Positions 40,701 to 49,442 of a stretch of DNA of 64,000 nucleotides are shown piece after piece; the first letter of the stretch is position 1; each line of letters begins with the position of its first letter. Source of the stretch: Knoellia locipacati (GTDB lineage Bacteria > Actinomycetota > Actinomycetes > Actinomycetales > Dermatophilaceae); the NCBI RefSeq assembly GCF_007992835.1, contig NZ_BKBA01000009.1:186001-250000 (forward strand), in the 5' to 3' direction. Below the pieces are notes generated by a model. The model did no database searches, was not told the origin of the DNA, and was given only the letters and a program-made list of their open reading frames with translations. Position numbers and translations under genes: made by a program.

Positions 40701-42218
40701 ATGAGCCAGACGCAGGGGCGGCTGCTCGGCGGCCGCTATCGACTCGGTGCCCCCCTGGGGCGAGGCGGCATGGCCGTGGTCTGGCGGGCGCAGGACGAGA
40801 TGCTGGGCCGTGAGGTGGCGGTCAAGACCCTCGACCTCACGGGTCCGGACAGTGACAACGCGGGGGAGCGGTTCCGCCGTGAGGCGCGGGCGACCGCTGC
40901 CCTCAACCACCCGCACATCGTCACGGTCTACGACACGGGCGTCGAGGACCACACGGCCTACCTCGTCATGGAGCTCCTTCCGGGACCGACGCTGGCCGAG
41001 CAGGTGCGCGACACCGGACCGCTGCCGGTCGAGGACGTCCGGACCATCGGCGAGGAGGTGGCGAGCGCGCTGCAGGCCGCCCACGACGCGGGCATCGTCC
41101 ACCGCGACATCAAGCCGGGCAACATCTCCTACGCGGCCGACGGCACGGCCAAGGTGCTCGACTTCGGCATCACCCAGCTCGTCGACGAGGCACTGGGCCA
41201 GCACGCCCTCACTATGACCGACACGATCGTCGGGACGGCCGAGTACCTCGCGCCGGAGCAGGCGACGGGTCAGCGGGTCGACGCCCGCGCAGACCTCTAC
41301 GCGCTCGGCTGCGTCCTCACGACGCTGCTCACCGGCGCTCCACCGTTCTCGGCGACGACGCCGGTGGCGATCCTCATGAAGCACGCGCACGACGTGCCCG
41401 CCGACGTCCGCGACCTGCGCCCCGACACCCCAGCCGACCTGGCCGCCCTCGTCGCGGCCCTCCTGTCCAAGGACCCGATCCACCGCCCGCAGTCGGGCCG
41501 TGAGGTCGCGGAGCTGCTCCGGTCGCACCGGGCGCCCGCCCTCACCGAGGTGCTGCCCGCCGCACCCGCGGCCATGGCCCCGACGGCCGTGACGCCCCGC
41601 CCGGCGCCCCCCGAGGAGGTGTGGAGCGAGCCGGCACACGACGACTGGGACGAGACGCAGCGACGCGGCTCACGCGCGTGGATCTGGCTCCTCCTCCTCG
41701 CTGCGGCCCTCGCGGCGGCGGGCATCTGGTACGTCATGCAGGGCAACGACGGCGGCGGCGGTGGCACGCCGACACCCTCGTCGACGCCGTCGGTGACGCA
41801 GAGCTCCGACGTCCCGTCGAACACGCCCGAACCCACGACGGCGACACCGAACCCGACGGTCACCGTCACGCAGACCCCGACCCCGAGCCAGACCCCGTCC
41901 CAGGCGCCGTCCACGCCGGCGAAGGACGCCGGCAAGCCGGTCACCGACGCGGTGTCGGGCTTCCAGTCGAGCCTGCGCGAGGTGCGCCAGTCCGACGACA
42001 TCGACGCCGACGTCGCCAAGACGATCGAGGGCAAGCTGCGCGACATCAACCAGGCGGTCAAGGACGGTGACGCCGACGCCGTGACGTCGCTCGTCGACGA
42101 CATCGAGTCCGAGCTGGCCCAGGCCGCGCAGCAGGGCAACCTCTCCCAGCCGGGAGCCGCCTCGCTCGCGGACCCGTTGGGCACGCTGCGACAGGCGGCT
42201 GACGCGTACCAGCCCTGA
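40701..42218 (+). CDS. PknB-like membrane Ser/Thr protein kinase
   Basis: 505 residues. Kinase domain about 12-270: GRGGMAVV (P-loop), VAVKTL (Lys), HRDIKPGN (catalytic loop), DFGIT and APEQ. One transmembrane helix (WIWLLLLAAALAAAGIWYV) near 335. External part: a Ser/Thr/Pro-rich stretch and a helical C-terminal domain of about 90 residues; no PASTA repeats. The metal-binding segment has NISYA where NIL/NVM is usual. GAGGAG precedes ATG 40701; -10 TAGGGT at 40666 gives a leader of about 23 nt. Confidence 0.9.
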   Translation: MSQTQGRLLGGRYRLGAPLGRGGMAVVWRAQDEMLGREVAVKTLDLTGPDSDNAGERFRREARATAALNHPHIVTVYDTGVEDHTAYLVMELLPGPTLAEQVRDTGPLPVEDVRTIGEEVASALQAAHDAGIVHRDIKPGNISYAADGTAKVLDFGITQLVDEALGQHALTMTDTIVGTAEYLAPEQATGQRVDARADLYALGCVLTTLLTGAPPFSATTPVAILMKHAHDVPADVRDLRPDTPADLAALVAALLSKDPIHRPQSGREVAELLRSHRAPALTEVLPAAPAAMAPTAVTPRPAPPEEVWSEPAHDDWDETQRRGSRAWIWLLLLAAALAAAGIWYVMQGNDGGGGGTPTPSSTPSVTQSSDVPSNTPEPTTATPNPTVTVTQTPTPSQTPSQAPSTPAKDAGKPVTDAVSGFQSSLREVRQSDDIDADVAKTIEGKLRDINQAVKDGDADAVTSLVDDIESELAQAAQQGNLSQPGAASLADPLGTLRQAADAYQP

Positions 42219-42225
42219 TCGTGGC

Positions 42226-42241
42226 TACCGGACGGTACCCT
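42226..42241 (+). promoter_or_regulatory. TACCG-GA-CGGTA inverted repeat overlapping a -10 box
   Basis: TACCG (42226-42230) and CGGTA (42233-42237) form a 5-bp inverted repeat with a 2-nt spacer. It overlaps TACCCT (42236-42241), which sits 5 nt before ATG 42247. Looks like a small repressor site for the BASS transporter gene. Confidence 0.4.
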
Positions 42242-42246
42242 CCGGC

Positions 42247-43152
42247 ATGGACTCCGCGCTCCTCACGGTCGGGCTGCCCGTCGCCCTTGCCGTCATCATG
42301 TTCGGTCTCGGCCTGTCGCTCACGCCCGCCGACTTCCGCAGGGTGGGGCAGACGCCCCGCGCCGTGGCGACGGCACTCGCGTGCCAGCTGCTCGTGCTGC
42401 CGCTCGTCGCCCTCGGTCTCGTCGAGCTCTTCGGGCTCCCACCGCTGCTCGCCGTGGGCTTCATGATCCTCGCGGCCTCGCCGGGCGGGACGACGGCCAA
42501 CCTCTACAGCCACCTCTTCCGGGGTGACGTCGCGCTCAACATCACCCTCACGGCGATCAACTCGGTCATCGCCGTGGTCTCGCTGCCGCTCGTGACGAAC
42601 TGGGCCATCGGCCACTTCGTCGACGAGGGCGACCGGATCGGGCTCCAGCTCGACAAGCTGCTCCAGGTCTTCGCGATCGTCCTCGTCCCGGTCGCCATCG
42701 GCATGGCCGTCCGGCACCGCTCACCGGCGTTCGCCGACCGGATGGACCGGCCGGTGCGCACGGCCTCGGCCGTCCTGCTGCTCCTCGTCGTCCTCGGCGC
42801 GATGTGGGGCGAGAAGGACGACATCGCCGACTACTTCGCCCAGGTGGGCCTCGTCGCGGCGCTCTTCTGCGTCCTCTCGCTGACGATCGGGTATGCCGTC
42901 CCGCGTCGCCTCGGTCTCTCCCGGCCCCAGGCGGTCGCGAGCGGGTTCGAGATCGGCATCCACAACAGCACCCTGGCCATCGCCATGGCGATCACCGTGC
43001 TCGACAACGCACAGATGTCGATCCCGGCTGCCGTCTACGGCGTGCTCATGTTCCCCATCGCCGCCGTGTTCGGTCTGCTCATCCGCAACCGCAGGGCACC
43101 GGTCGCCGACCACCCGTCGGAGGCCACGCAGGGCTCACGGCTACCCGGCTGA
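42247..43152 (+). CDS. bile acid:sodium symporter (BASS) family transporter
   Basis: 301-residue membrane protein with about nine helices. MFGLGLSLTPADFRRV, ASPGGTTANLYSHLFRGDVAL and GFEIGIHNSTLAIAMA are BASS-family motifs; the helix-crossing regions for sodium are in the last two. The substrate is probably an organic anion, not a bile acid. Confidence 0.88.
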   Translation: MDSALLTVGLPVALAVIMFGLGLSLTPADFRRVGQTPRAVATALACQLLVLPLVALGLVELFGLPPLLAVGFMILAASPGGTTANLYSHLFRGDVALNITLTAINSVIAVVSLPLVTNWAIGHFVDEGDRIGLQLDKLLQVFAIVLVPVAIGMAVRHRSPAFADRMDRPVRTASAVLLLLVVLGAMWGEKDDIADYFAQVGLVAALFCVLSLTIGYAVPRRLGLSRPQAVASGFEIGIHNSTLAIAMAITVLDNAQMSIPAAVYGVLMFPIAAVFGLLIRNRRAPVADHPSEATQGSRLPG

Positions 43153-43180
43153 GCCCGCAGGGGCGCGTGCGCCACGGCAT

Positions 43181-43223
43181 ACGACGACGCCCCCACCTCA
43201 CGAGGAGGTCGGGGCGTCGTCGT
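43181..43223. terminator. bidirectional terminator, BASS / Tat-exported protein
   Basis: Two 19-nt arms (43181-43199 and 43205-43223) pair with a single mismatch around a 5-nt loop. The left arm overlaps a copy of the dispersed octamer (43175-43182). Confidence 0.85.
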
Positions 43224-43237
43224 CCGGTTCGGAGGGG

Positions 43238-44215
43238 TCAGTCGCGACCCGCCCGGCGCAGGATGCGCGCCGCGAGGTCCTTGCCCTTGGCGATGCGGCT
43301 CCCACCCGCCGCGCGGGTGGCTGACATGGGCTCGAAGCTCGCCCAGTCGTTGCGGTTGCCCGCGACGCGCCAGGACACGGTCCCGCCGGGGGCGCCGCCG
43401 GAGATGGTCACGGTGCCGCCCTCGTCGACGTTCATCCAGAGGTTGGGCATCGGCTGGTTGATCGCGGTGACCGAGACGCCGCCGTTGGTGTTGCCGACGT
43501 CGGCCCAGGTCGCGCCGTTGTTCCAGGAGGGGCCGGTGAGCTCGACGGTCGTCCGGCCCTCGATGTCGAGGGTCGCGTACCCGGCGAACGAGACCTCGGG
43601 GCCGTTCGCCGAGGTGGCGCCGTAGACGAGCGACGACGCGGTGAGCACGACCTCGTGGCCCTGGACGTAGTAGGTGTCACCGATCGAGACCACGGCGGGC
43701 ACGCCCATCGGCGAGAGCGCGGCGACACCGACGCCGTCGCCACCGTCGGCCCACACGCCACCACCGGCGCCGCCGCCGGTGTCCATGGTCGACAGGTTGG
43801 TCGCCTCGACGGCGTAGCGGTCGAAGTTCGCGGTGTTCGCGAGGATGCCGGTGTTCTTGCCGCCGCTGGCCGCCATCGCCGCACCCGTGCCGGGGGCGCC
43901 GGTGTTGGCGGCGGACAGGCCGTACTTGCTGCCCGACCCGGTGCCGCCGGCGAAGCCGTTGTTGTTCTGGCCGAAGAAGAAGGCCGCAGCGCCGGGGCCC
44001 GTGTTCTTGACGGTGAGGGTGATGGCCGAACCGTTGCTCACGAGCGTGGTGCCGGCGGCCCCCGCGGCGTTGGACAGGCCCTGGAGGACGGGCTGGCCGG
44101 CGGCCGCCTCGGCGCCGGTGGCTGTGACGACCGTGGCGGCGGTGGCGGCTGCCCCGACGGCGCCGACGCGCAGCGCGCTGCGGCGGTTGAGGGCAGCGTT
44201 GATCTTCGATGACAT
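43238..44215 (-). CDS. Tat-exported Gly-rich protein of unknown function
   Basis: 325 residues. A twin-arginine signal (NRRSALRVGAVGAAATAATVV, Arg 11-12 region) with an AEA-type cleavage site near 38. The mature part has Gly/Asn-rich segments with recurring GxxG spacing (NNNGFAGGTGSGSKYGLSAA; GAGGGVWADGGDGVGVAA), suggestive of a beta-solenoid surface protein. The last 100 residues form a different, conserved-looking region ending in a basic tail (AARILRRAGRD). AAGGGG precedes the ATG. I do not recognise the family. Confidence 0.75.
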   Translation of the reverse strand: MSSKINAALNRRSALRVGAVGAAATAATVVTATGAEAAAGQPVLQGLSNAAGAAGTTLVSNGSAITLTVKNTGPGAAAFFFGQNNNGFAGGTGSGSKYGLSAANTGAPGTGAAMAASGGKNTGILANTANFDRYAVEATNLSTMDTGGGAGGGVWADGGDGVGVAALSPMGVPAVVSIGDTYYVQGHEVVLTASSLVYGATSANGPEVSFAGYATLDIEGRTTVELTGPSWNNGATWADVGNTNGGVSVTAINQPMPNLWMNVDEGGTVTISGGAPGGTVSWRVAGNRNDWASFEPMSATRAAGGSRIAKGKDLAARILRRAGRD

Positions 44216-44441
44216 GGATGGAACCCCTTGGATGCGGACGGAGCGGCGTTGCGCCGACGGTGCAGTATCCACGCCGGTGCCCCCGACCGTGGAGCGTTCG
44301 GCGCAAATCGGCGTCGTGTCGTGCGGGAGGGCCGGCGGCGGCGCGTGGCGCGGAGGGTCGTGGCCGGGATCAGACCCCCATCCGACCCCCAAACCTTGCG
44401 AAACCCCACGCAGGGGTGAGCGGTTCTGCCACGATGACGAG
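44216..44441. promoter_or_regulatory. 226-bp divergent control region
   Basis: Divergent region between the Tat-exported protein and a response regulator, long for this window. It contains the direct repeat ACCCCCA-N4-ACCCCCA (around 44374-44391) and a CCCC-ACGCA-GGGG inverted repeat (around 44403-44416), candidate binding sites. CACGAT ends 6 nt before GTG 44442. I see no ORF or RNA gene here. Confidence 0.35.
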
Positions 44442-45161
44442 GTGAGTCCACGAACACCTCAGCGGGGTGGGTGGGCCCCGTCCATCGTGGGGGGACTCGA
44501 CACCATCCGCGTCGTCATCGCCGATGACCACGAGCTCTTCCGTCGCGGCATGGAGGCGCTCATCGAGTGCGAGGACGACCTCGTGCTCGTGGCCGAGACG
44601 TCCTCCGCGTCCGACGCCGTCGCCGCCGTACTGGAGCACCGTCCGGACGTCGCGCTCCTCGACCTGCACCTGGGTGGCCAGAGCGGCATCGACGCCTGCA
44701 CCGCGATCAAGATGTCGTCGCCGCAGACCAAGGTCCTCTTCCTCACGGCGTCCGAGGAGCCGGCCGACCTCTTCAAGGCGCTCATGGTCGGCGCGTGCGG
44801 CTACCTCCTCAAGTCGCTGCCGGCGGCGCAGGTCATCGACGCCGTCCGGCTCGCCCACGTCGGCGAGGTGATGGTGCCGCCGCCGATGGCGCGCCACCTC
44901 GTGGCCGAGTTCGCCCGGCTGTCGAGCCAGAGCACCGACGTCGCGATGGCGCACCGGTCCAGGAACCTCACCGACCGCGAGATCGAGGTGCTGACCTGGA
45001 TCACCCGGGGCCGGTCCAACCGCGAGATCGGCGAGTGCATGTCGGTCAGCGAGAACACCATCAAGAACCACGTGCGCAACATCATGGGCAAGCTCCAGGT
45101 CACCTCGCGGACCGAGGCGGCGATGCACGCGGTCCGCGAGAACCTCATCGCCTCCGCCTGA
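44442..45161 (+). CDS. NarL/FixJ-family response regulator
   Basis: 239 residues: receiver domain about 22-140 (acidic pair ADDHE; phospho-acceptor Asp in VALLDLHLGG; Thr in FLTASEE; Lys in YLLKSLP) and a LuxR-type HTH about 170-230 (LTDREIEVLTWITRGRSNREIG). No histidine kinase is adjacent. GTG 44442 is preferred; GTG 44487 would also keep the receiver intact. Divergent from the Tat-exported protein, which could be its target. Confidence 0.88.
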   Translation: MSPRTPQRGGWAPSIVGGLDTIRVVIADDHELFRRGMEALIECEDDLVLVAETSSASDAVAAVLEHRPDVALLDLHLGGQSGIDACTAIKMSSPQTKVLFLTASEEPADLFKALMVGACGYLLKSLPAAQVIDAVRLAHVGEVMVPPPMARHLVAEFARLSSQSTDVAMAHRSRNLTDREIEVLTWITRGRSNREIGECMSVSENTIKNHVRNIMGKLQVTSRTEAAMHAVRENLIASA

Positions 45162-45195
45162 GCCAGAACGGCGCCGGCGCGTCCGGACATGAGAA

Positions 45196-45230
45196 CGCCC
45201 CGAGCTCCTGACCTGCAGGAACTCGGGGCG
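45196..45230. terminator. bidirectional terminator, response regulator / tRNA-Leu
   Basis: CGCCCCGAG and TCCTG pair with CAGGA and CTCGGGGCG around a 5-nt loop (14 bp with one internal mismatch). It directly follows the tRNA 3' end on the minus strand. Confidence 0.8.
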
Positions 45231-45237
45231 ATGTCGG

Positions 45238-45322
45238 TGTCCGAGGGGGGACTTGAACCCCCACCCTCTATACGAGGACTAGCACCTCAAGCTAGCGCGT
45301 CTGCCATTTCCGCCACCCGGAC
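45238..45322 (-). tRNA. tRNA-Leu (anticodon GAG)
   Basis: 85 nt. Acceptor GTCCGGG pairs with CTCGGAC (one G-U), discriminator A. Anticodon stem CTAGC/GCTAG with loop TTGAGGT gives anticodon GAG (reads CUC and CUU). A long variable arm and the T-loop GTTCAAG are typical of class II tRNA-Leu. The 3' CCA is not encoded (CCG follows). Confidence 0.95.
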
Positions 45323-45412
45323 AGGGTGTCTGCAAGCCCCGTGGGGCGGTGCCTGCAACGAGCCGGAACTTTACACGGCATACCGCCCCAACAAGAAATC
45401 GGCCCCCCGCCC

Positions 45413-45418
45413 TAGGCT
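45413..45418 (+). promoter_or_regulatory. -10 box of M20 peptidase gene (TAGGCT)
   Basis: TAGGCT ends 7 nt before ATG 45426. Confidence 0.5.
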
Positions 45419-45425
45419 GAGGAGC

Positions 45426-46754
45426 ATGACGCAGACGACGAGCAGCCGCCCCGAGGACGAGGTCGTCGGCATCTGCCGCGACCTCATCCGGATCGACACG
45501 TCGAACTACGGAGACGGTTCCGGACCGGGGGAGAGGGAGGCCGCCGACCACGTCGACCGGCTGCTCCGCGAGGTCGGCCTCGAGCCGGAGATCATCGAGT
45601 CGCAGCCCGGACGGGCCTCCGTCGTCGTGCGGATCCCCGGCGCCGACCGCGAGCGCGGGGGGCTGTGCATCCACGGCCACCTCGACGTCGTCCCGGCCAA
45701 CGCCGAGGACTGGGACGTCGACCCGTTCGAGGCCATCGAGAAGGACGGCTGCATCTGGGGACGCGGCGCCGTCGACATGAAGGACATGGACGCGATGATC
45801 CTCGCGTGCGTGCGCCACATCGCCCGGGAGGGCATCGTCCCGCCGCGCGACCTCGTCGTCGCGTTCTTCGCCGACGAGGAGGCCGGGGGAGTCCTCGGCT
45901 CGCACCACCTCGTCGAGCACCGCCCCGACCTCTTCGAGGGCGTGACCGAGGCGATCAGCGAGGTCGGCGGCTACAGCGTCACCGTGCCCACCTCCGACGG
46001 CGGCGAGAAGCGCGCCTACCTGCTCCAGACGGCCGAGAAGGGCATCGCCTGGATCCGCCTCACCGCCACCGGTCGTGCCGGGCACGGCTCGGTCCCCAAC
46101 GACGAGAACCCCATCGCCCGTCTCGCGGAGGCGCTGAGCCGCCTGGCGGCCCACAAGTGGCCGCGCGAGTTCATCCCCTCGGTGCGCACCCTGCTCGACC
46201 GGCTCAGCGAGATCACCGGCGTGGCCTACTCGGACGAGGACCTCGACGAGCTCCTCGACCACCTCGGCGGCGCCCAGGGCTTCGTCCGGGGCACCCTCCA
46301 GGACACGAGCAACGTCACGATGCTGCAGGCCGGCTACAAGCACAACGTCATCCCGCAGCAGGCCCACGCCAACGTCGACTGCCGCTTCCTCCCCGGTCAC
46401 GAGGAGGACCTCATGCGCACGATCACCGAGCTCGTGGGGGAGCACGTCGAGGTCGAGGTGCTGCACCGCGACATCGCGCTCGACGCGCCGTTCGAGGGTG
46501 ACCTCGTCGACGCGATGGTCGCTGCGCTGCGAGCCGAGGACCCGGATGCGGAGGTCCTGCCGTACTGCCTGTCCGGGGGCACCGACAACAAGGCGCTGTC
46601 GCTGCTGGGGGTCACCGGCTACGGCTTCGCCCCCCTGCGGCTGCCCGCCGACCTCGACTTCGCCCCGATGTTCCACGGCATCAACGAGCGGGTCCCGACC
46701 GAGTCGCTGCGCTTCGGCGCGCGGGTCCTTCAACGTCTGATCGAGACCTGCTGA
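45426..46754 (+). CDS. M20/M25/M40-family metallopeptidase
   Basis: 442-residue di-zinc peptidase or amidohydrolase. Metal and catalytic motifs: HGHLDVVPA (His, Asp base), GRGAVDMKDMDA (bridging Asp), DEEAGG (catalytic Glu and ligand Glu) and MFHGINERV (last His). The dimerisation (lid) domain is about 195-310. No signal peptide, so it acts in the cytoplasm on small peptides or N-acyl amino acids. Confidence 0.92.
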   Translation: MTQTTSSRPEDEVVGICRDLIRIDTSNYGDGSGPGEREAADHVDRLLREVGLEPEIIESQPGRASVVVRIPGADRERGGLCIHGHLDVVPANAEDWDVDPFEAIEKDGCIWGRGAVDMKDMDAMILACVRHIAREGIVPPRDLVVAFFADEEAGGVLGSHHLVEHRPDLFEGVTEAISEVGGYSVTVPTSDGGEKRAYLLQTAEKGIAWIRLTATGRAGHGSVPNDENPIARLAEALSRLAAHKWPREFIPSVRTLLDRLSEITGVAYSDEDLDELLDHLGGAQGFVRGTLQDTSNVTMLQAGYKHNVIPQQAHANVDCRFLPGHEEDLMRTITELVGEHVEVEVLHRDIALDAPFEGDLVDAMVAALRAEDPDAEVLPYCLSGGTDNKALSLLGVTGYGFAPLRLPADLDFAPMFHGINERVPTESLRFGARVLQRLIETC

Positions 46755-46786
46755 GCCGGGCGCGACCGCGTCGGGATCAGGCCCGT

Positions 46787-46802
46787 CCGGGGCGCACCCC
46801 GG
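46787..46802. terminator. hairpin between M20 and DUF5703 genes
   Basis: CCGGGG-CGCA-CCCCGG, a 6-bp stem with a 4-nt loop between convergent genes. Confidence 0.5.
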
Positions 46803-46820
46803 GCGCCGGCGAATGGGGTC

Positions 46821-47006
46821 TCAGGACGCGCGCGGGACGCGGATGATCTTGCGCCGCAACCAGGTTCGGGTGACCCCGCCGATGTAGATCCGGGTGCGGT
46901 GCAGCTCCCAGTGGCCGTACTCCGCCTGCTCGGTGAGGGCGCGGCGGATGTCTCCGCGCCGCGTGTCGCGGCCGAAGACCAGGACCCGGTACTCGTACTC
47001 CACCAT
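46821..47006 (-). CDS. DUF5703 small protein
   Basis: 61 residues starting MVEYEYRVLVFGRDT and ending with TWLRRKIIRVPRAS, the two conserved ends of DUF5703. No membrane segment; basic C-terminus. I use ATG 47006 rather than GTG 47024 because family members begin at MVEYEY. Function unknown. Confidence 0.78.
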   Translation of the reverse strand: MVEYEYRVLVFGRDTRRGDIRRALTEQAEYGHWELHRTRIYIGGVTRTWLRRKIIRVPRAS

Positions 47007-47031
47007 CGACACATTGTGCGGCACGGTCCGC

Positions 47032-47037
47032 TACGGT
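47032..47037 (+). promoter_or_regulatory. -10 box of acidic-protein gene (TACGGT)
   Basis: TACGGT ends 7 nt before ATG 47045. Confidence 0.5.
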
Positions 47038-47044
47038 TCAGGAC

Positions 47045-47398
47045 ATGAGCGCCGACCCGCGTGCCGCCCTGACCTCCCTCGTCTCCGCCTTCGAACGTCA
47101 CCTCGAGGCGTGCTCCGGCCGTCGTGGGGAGGACGACCCGACCGTGGCTGCGGCCTACGACGACCTCCTCGACGCCTTCGAGACCTACGACAACGCGCTC
47201 TACGAGGCGTTCGGCGAGATGACGCCGCTCGACGTCTACACCGGTGACGACGCCGACGCCGACGACGACGAGGACGATGACGAGGACCTCGACGAGGACG
47301 ACGACGACGATGACGGCGTCTACGCCGGCCTCGACGACGAGGACTTCGTCGACGAGACCGACAGCGAGTCCGACGACGGGGACCGGCGCACCACCTGA
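47045..47398 (+). CDS. conserved actinobacterial protein with Asp/Glu tail
   Basis: 117 residues. Conserved helical N-terminal half (AAALTSLVSAFERHLEA-like, VAAAYDDLLDAFETYDNALYEAFGEMTPLDVY), then about 45 residues that are mostly Asp and Glu. Homologues are sometimes named primosomal protein without evidence. The GAC/GAG-rich DNA of the tail is low-complexity coding sequence, not a separate repeat. Confidence 0.8.
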   Translation: MSADPRAALTSLVSAFERHLEACSGRRGEDDPTVAAAYDDLLDAFETYDNALYEAFGEMTPLDVYTGDDADADDDEDDDEDLDEDDDDDDGVYAGLDDEDFVDETDSESDDGDRRTT

Positions 47399-47407
47399 GC
47401 CTCGTCC

Positions 47408-47429
47408 GGTCCCCGGGACTCCCGGGACC
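47408..47429 (+). terminator. terminator after acidic-protein gene
   Basis: GGTCCCCGGG-ACT-CCCGGGACC, 9 bp with one bulged C, 10 nt after the stop. Confidence 0.65.
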
Positions 47430-47479
47430 TGCCCGACCCACCCCGGTCACCTGACTGACCCGTGCGACCACCGCGCCGC

Positions 47480-47485
47480 TACGGT
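47480..47485 (+). promoter_or_regulatory. -10 box of LLM oxidoreductase gene (TACGGT)
   Basis: TACGGT ends 7 nt before ATG 47493; the 14 nt around it resemble the region before ATG 47045. Confidence 0.5.
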
Positions 47486-47492
47486 TGAGCCC

Positions 47493-48566
47493 ATGCGACT
47501 CGCGGTGAACCTCGGCTACATGGGGCTGTCCTCCAGCGACGACATGCTCGCCCTCGCCGGCGAGGCCGACCGGCTCGGCTACGACTCCGCGTGGGTGGCC
47601 GAGGCCTACGGCAGCGACGCGGTGACCTTCCTGTCCTGGATCGGCGCGCGGACCGAGCGGATCGCCCTGGGCTCTGCCGTGATGCAGATCCCCGCGCGAA
47701 CCCCGGCCATGACCGCGATGACCGCCGCCACCCTGGACCACCTCTCCGGCGGTCGCTTCCGCCTCGGGCTCGGCGTGTCCGGCCCCCAGGTGAGCGAGGG
47801 CTGGCACGGCGTGCGTTTCGGCAAGCCGCTGGGGCGCACCCGCGAGTACGTCGAGGTCGTCCGCAAGGCCCTGGCGCGCGAGCGCGTGGAGTATGCCGGC
47901 GAGCACTTCACGCTCCCGCTGCCGGACGGTCCCGGCAAGGCGCTCAAGCTCACCATCCGCCCGACCCAGGAGCACCTGCCGATCTACCTCGCGGCGGTCG
48001 GCCCCAAGAACCTCGAGCTCACCGGCGAGATCGCCGACGGCTGGCTCGCGATCTTCTTCTCGCCCGAGCACTCCGGCGACATCCTCGAGTCGATCGCCAC
48101 CGGTCGCCGCGCCGCTGGGCGGGGGAGCGAGGCCGACCCGCTCGAGGGCTTCGACATCGTCCCGACCGTGCCCGTGGTCGTCACCGACGACGTCGAGGCC
48201 GGGGCCCAGGCGGTCGCCGCCTACTCCGCCCTCTACATCGGCGGCATGGGCTCGCGCGAGAAGAACTTCTACAACCAGCTCGCCTGCCGGATGGGCTTCG
48301 AGGACGAGGCCGCCCGCATCCAGGAGCTCTTCCTCGCCGGGCAGCACCGCGACGCGGCCGCCGCCGTGCCGTTCGAGTTCATCGACTCGACGTCGCTCCT
48401 CGGTCCGCCCGACCGCATCGCGAGCCGGATCGGTCGCTACGCCGATGCCGGAGTCACCACGCTCGGCGTGTCACCCTTTGCGCTGACCGTCGAGGAGCGC
48501 CTCGACACCCTGCGCGTCATGTCCGAGCTCGTCCCGTCCCCTGCCGAGGAAGTCCCCACACCGTGA
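47493..48566 (+). CDS. LLM-class F420-dependent oxidoreductase
   Basis: 357-residue luciferase-like flavin/F420 TIM-barrel enzyme. MRLAVNLGYMG at the N-terminus, WVAEAYGSDAVT, LGSAVMQIPARTPAMTAM, GLGVSGPQVSEGWHG and PIYLAAVGPKNLEL are typical. Substrate unknown. Its stop overlaps the uppP start (GTGA). Confidence 0.88.
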   Translation: MRLAVNLGYMGLSSSDDMLALAGEADRLGYDSAWVAEAYGSDAVTFLSWIGARTERIALGSAVMQIPARTPAMTAMTAATLDHLSGGRFRLGLGVSGPQVSEGWHGVRFGKPLGRTREYVEVVRKALARERVEYAGEHFTLPLPDGPGKALKLTIRPTQEHLPIYLAAVGPKNLELTGEIADGWLAIFFSPEHSGDILESIATGRRAAGRGSEADPLEGFDIVPTVPVVVTDDVEAGAQAVAAYSALYIGGMGSREKNFYNQLACRMGFEDEAARIQELFLAGQHRDAAAAVPFEFIDSTSLLGPPDRIASRIGRYADAGVTTLGVSPFALTVEERLDTLRVMSELVPSPAEEVPTP

Positions 48567-49441
48567 TCGTTGCCGACCCCACCGTCGAGCTCAGCTACTT
48601 CCAGTCCGTCGTCCTCGGCATCGTCGAAGGCCTCACCGAGTACCTCCCGGTCTCGTCGACGGGCCACCTCACGATCGCCGAGAAGCTCCTCGGCATGCCG
48701 GTCGACGCTCCGGCCGTGACGGCATACACCGCACTGATCCAGATCGGCGCGATCCTCGCGACGTTCACCTACTTCGGCAGGAAGATCCTCCGACTCTTCC
48801 TCGCGTGGGTCGCCGGCCTGCGCAGCGCCGAGGCACGCAAGGAGCACGACTACCAGCTCGCGTGGGCCGTCATCGTCGGCTCGCTGCCGGTCGTCGTCGT
48901 CGCCCTGCTGCTCAAGGACCTCATCTCGGGACCGCTGCGCAGCCTCTGGGTCGTCGCCGGCGCGCTCATCCTCTGGAGCGTCGTCATGTGGGTCGCCGAG
49001 CGGCGCCACGACGTCCTCGAGACGGCCGGCGCGCAGCGCGGCGAGGACGCGCTGACGATCAAGGACGGGCTCGTCATCGGTCTCGTGCAGTGCTTCTCGC
49101 TCATCCCGGGCGTCTCGCGCTCCGGTGCCACGATCTCGGCCGGACTCATGCGCGGCATCGACCGCGTCACCTCGACCGAGCTGTCGTTCTTCCTCGCGAT
49201 CCCCGCGCTCACCGGCGCCGGGCTCTACGAGACCGTCGACAACATCGAGGCCCTCAAGGTGCTCGGCATCGGCCCGATCATCACGGGCTGTGTCGTCGCG
49301 TTCATCGTGGCCTACGCCTCGATCGCGTGGCTGCTCAGGTTCGTCCAGAGCAACTCGCTCGTGACGTTCATCGCCTACCGCGTCGTGCTCGGCGCGATCA
49401 TGTTCCTCGCCCTCGGCGCGGGCTGGCTCACCGCGACCTGA
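48563..49441 (+). CDS. uppP: undecaprenyl-diphosphatase UppP/BacA
   Basis: Recycles undecaprenyl diphosphate for cell-wall synthesis. 292 residues, about eight helices. The two signature regions, EGLTEYLPVSSTGH and IPGVSRSGATISAGL, carry the catalytic Glu, Ser and Arg residues. GTG 48563 overlaps the LLM gene. Overproduction of this family is known to give bacitracin resistance. Confidence 0.95.
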   Translation: MIVADPTVELSYFQSVVLGIVEGLTEYLPVSSTGHLTIAEKLLGMPVDAPAVTAYTALIQIGAILATFTYFGRKILRLFLAWVAGLRSAEARKEHDYQLAWAVIVGSLPVVVVALLLKDLISGPLRSLWVVAGALILWSVVMWVAERRHDVLETAGAQRGEDALTIKDGLVIGLVQCFSLIPGVSRSGATISAGLMRGIDRVTSTELSFFLAIPALTGAGLYETVDNIEALKVLGIGPIITGCVVAFIVAYASIAWLLRFVQSNSLVTFIAYRVVLGAIMFLALGAGWLTAT

Positions 49442-49442
49442 G

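Noticed and set aside
45238-45425. tRNA-Leu as an integration site for a mobile element
   Set aside because: No integrase, no direct repeat of the tRNA 3' end and no foreign-looking genes nearby.
47250-47380. GAC/GAG-rich tract that looks like a tandem repeat
   Set aside because: It is in frame and encodes the Asp/Glu tail of a conserved protein family; no exact repeat unit is maintained.
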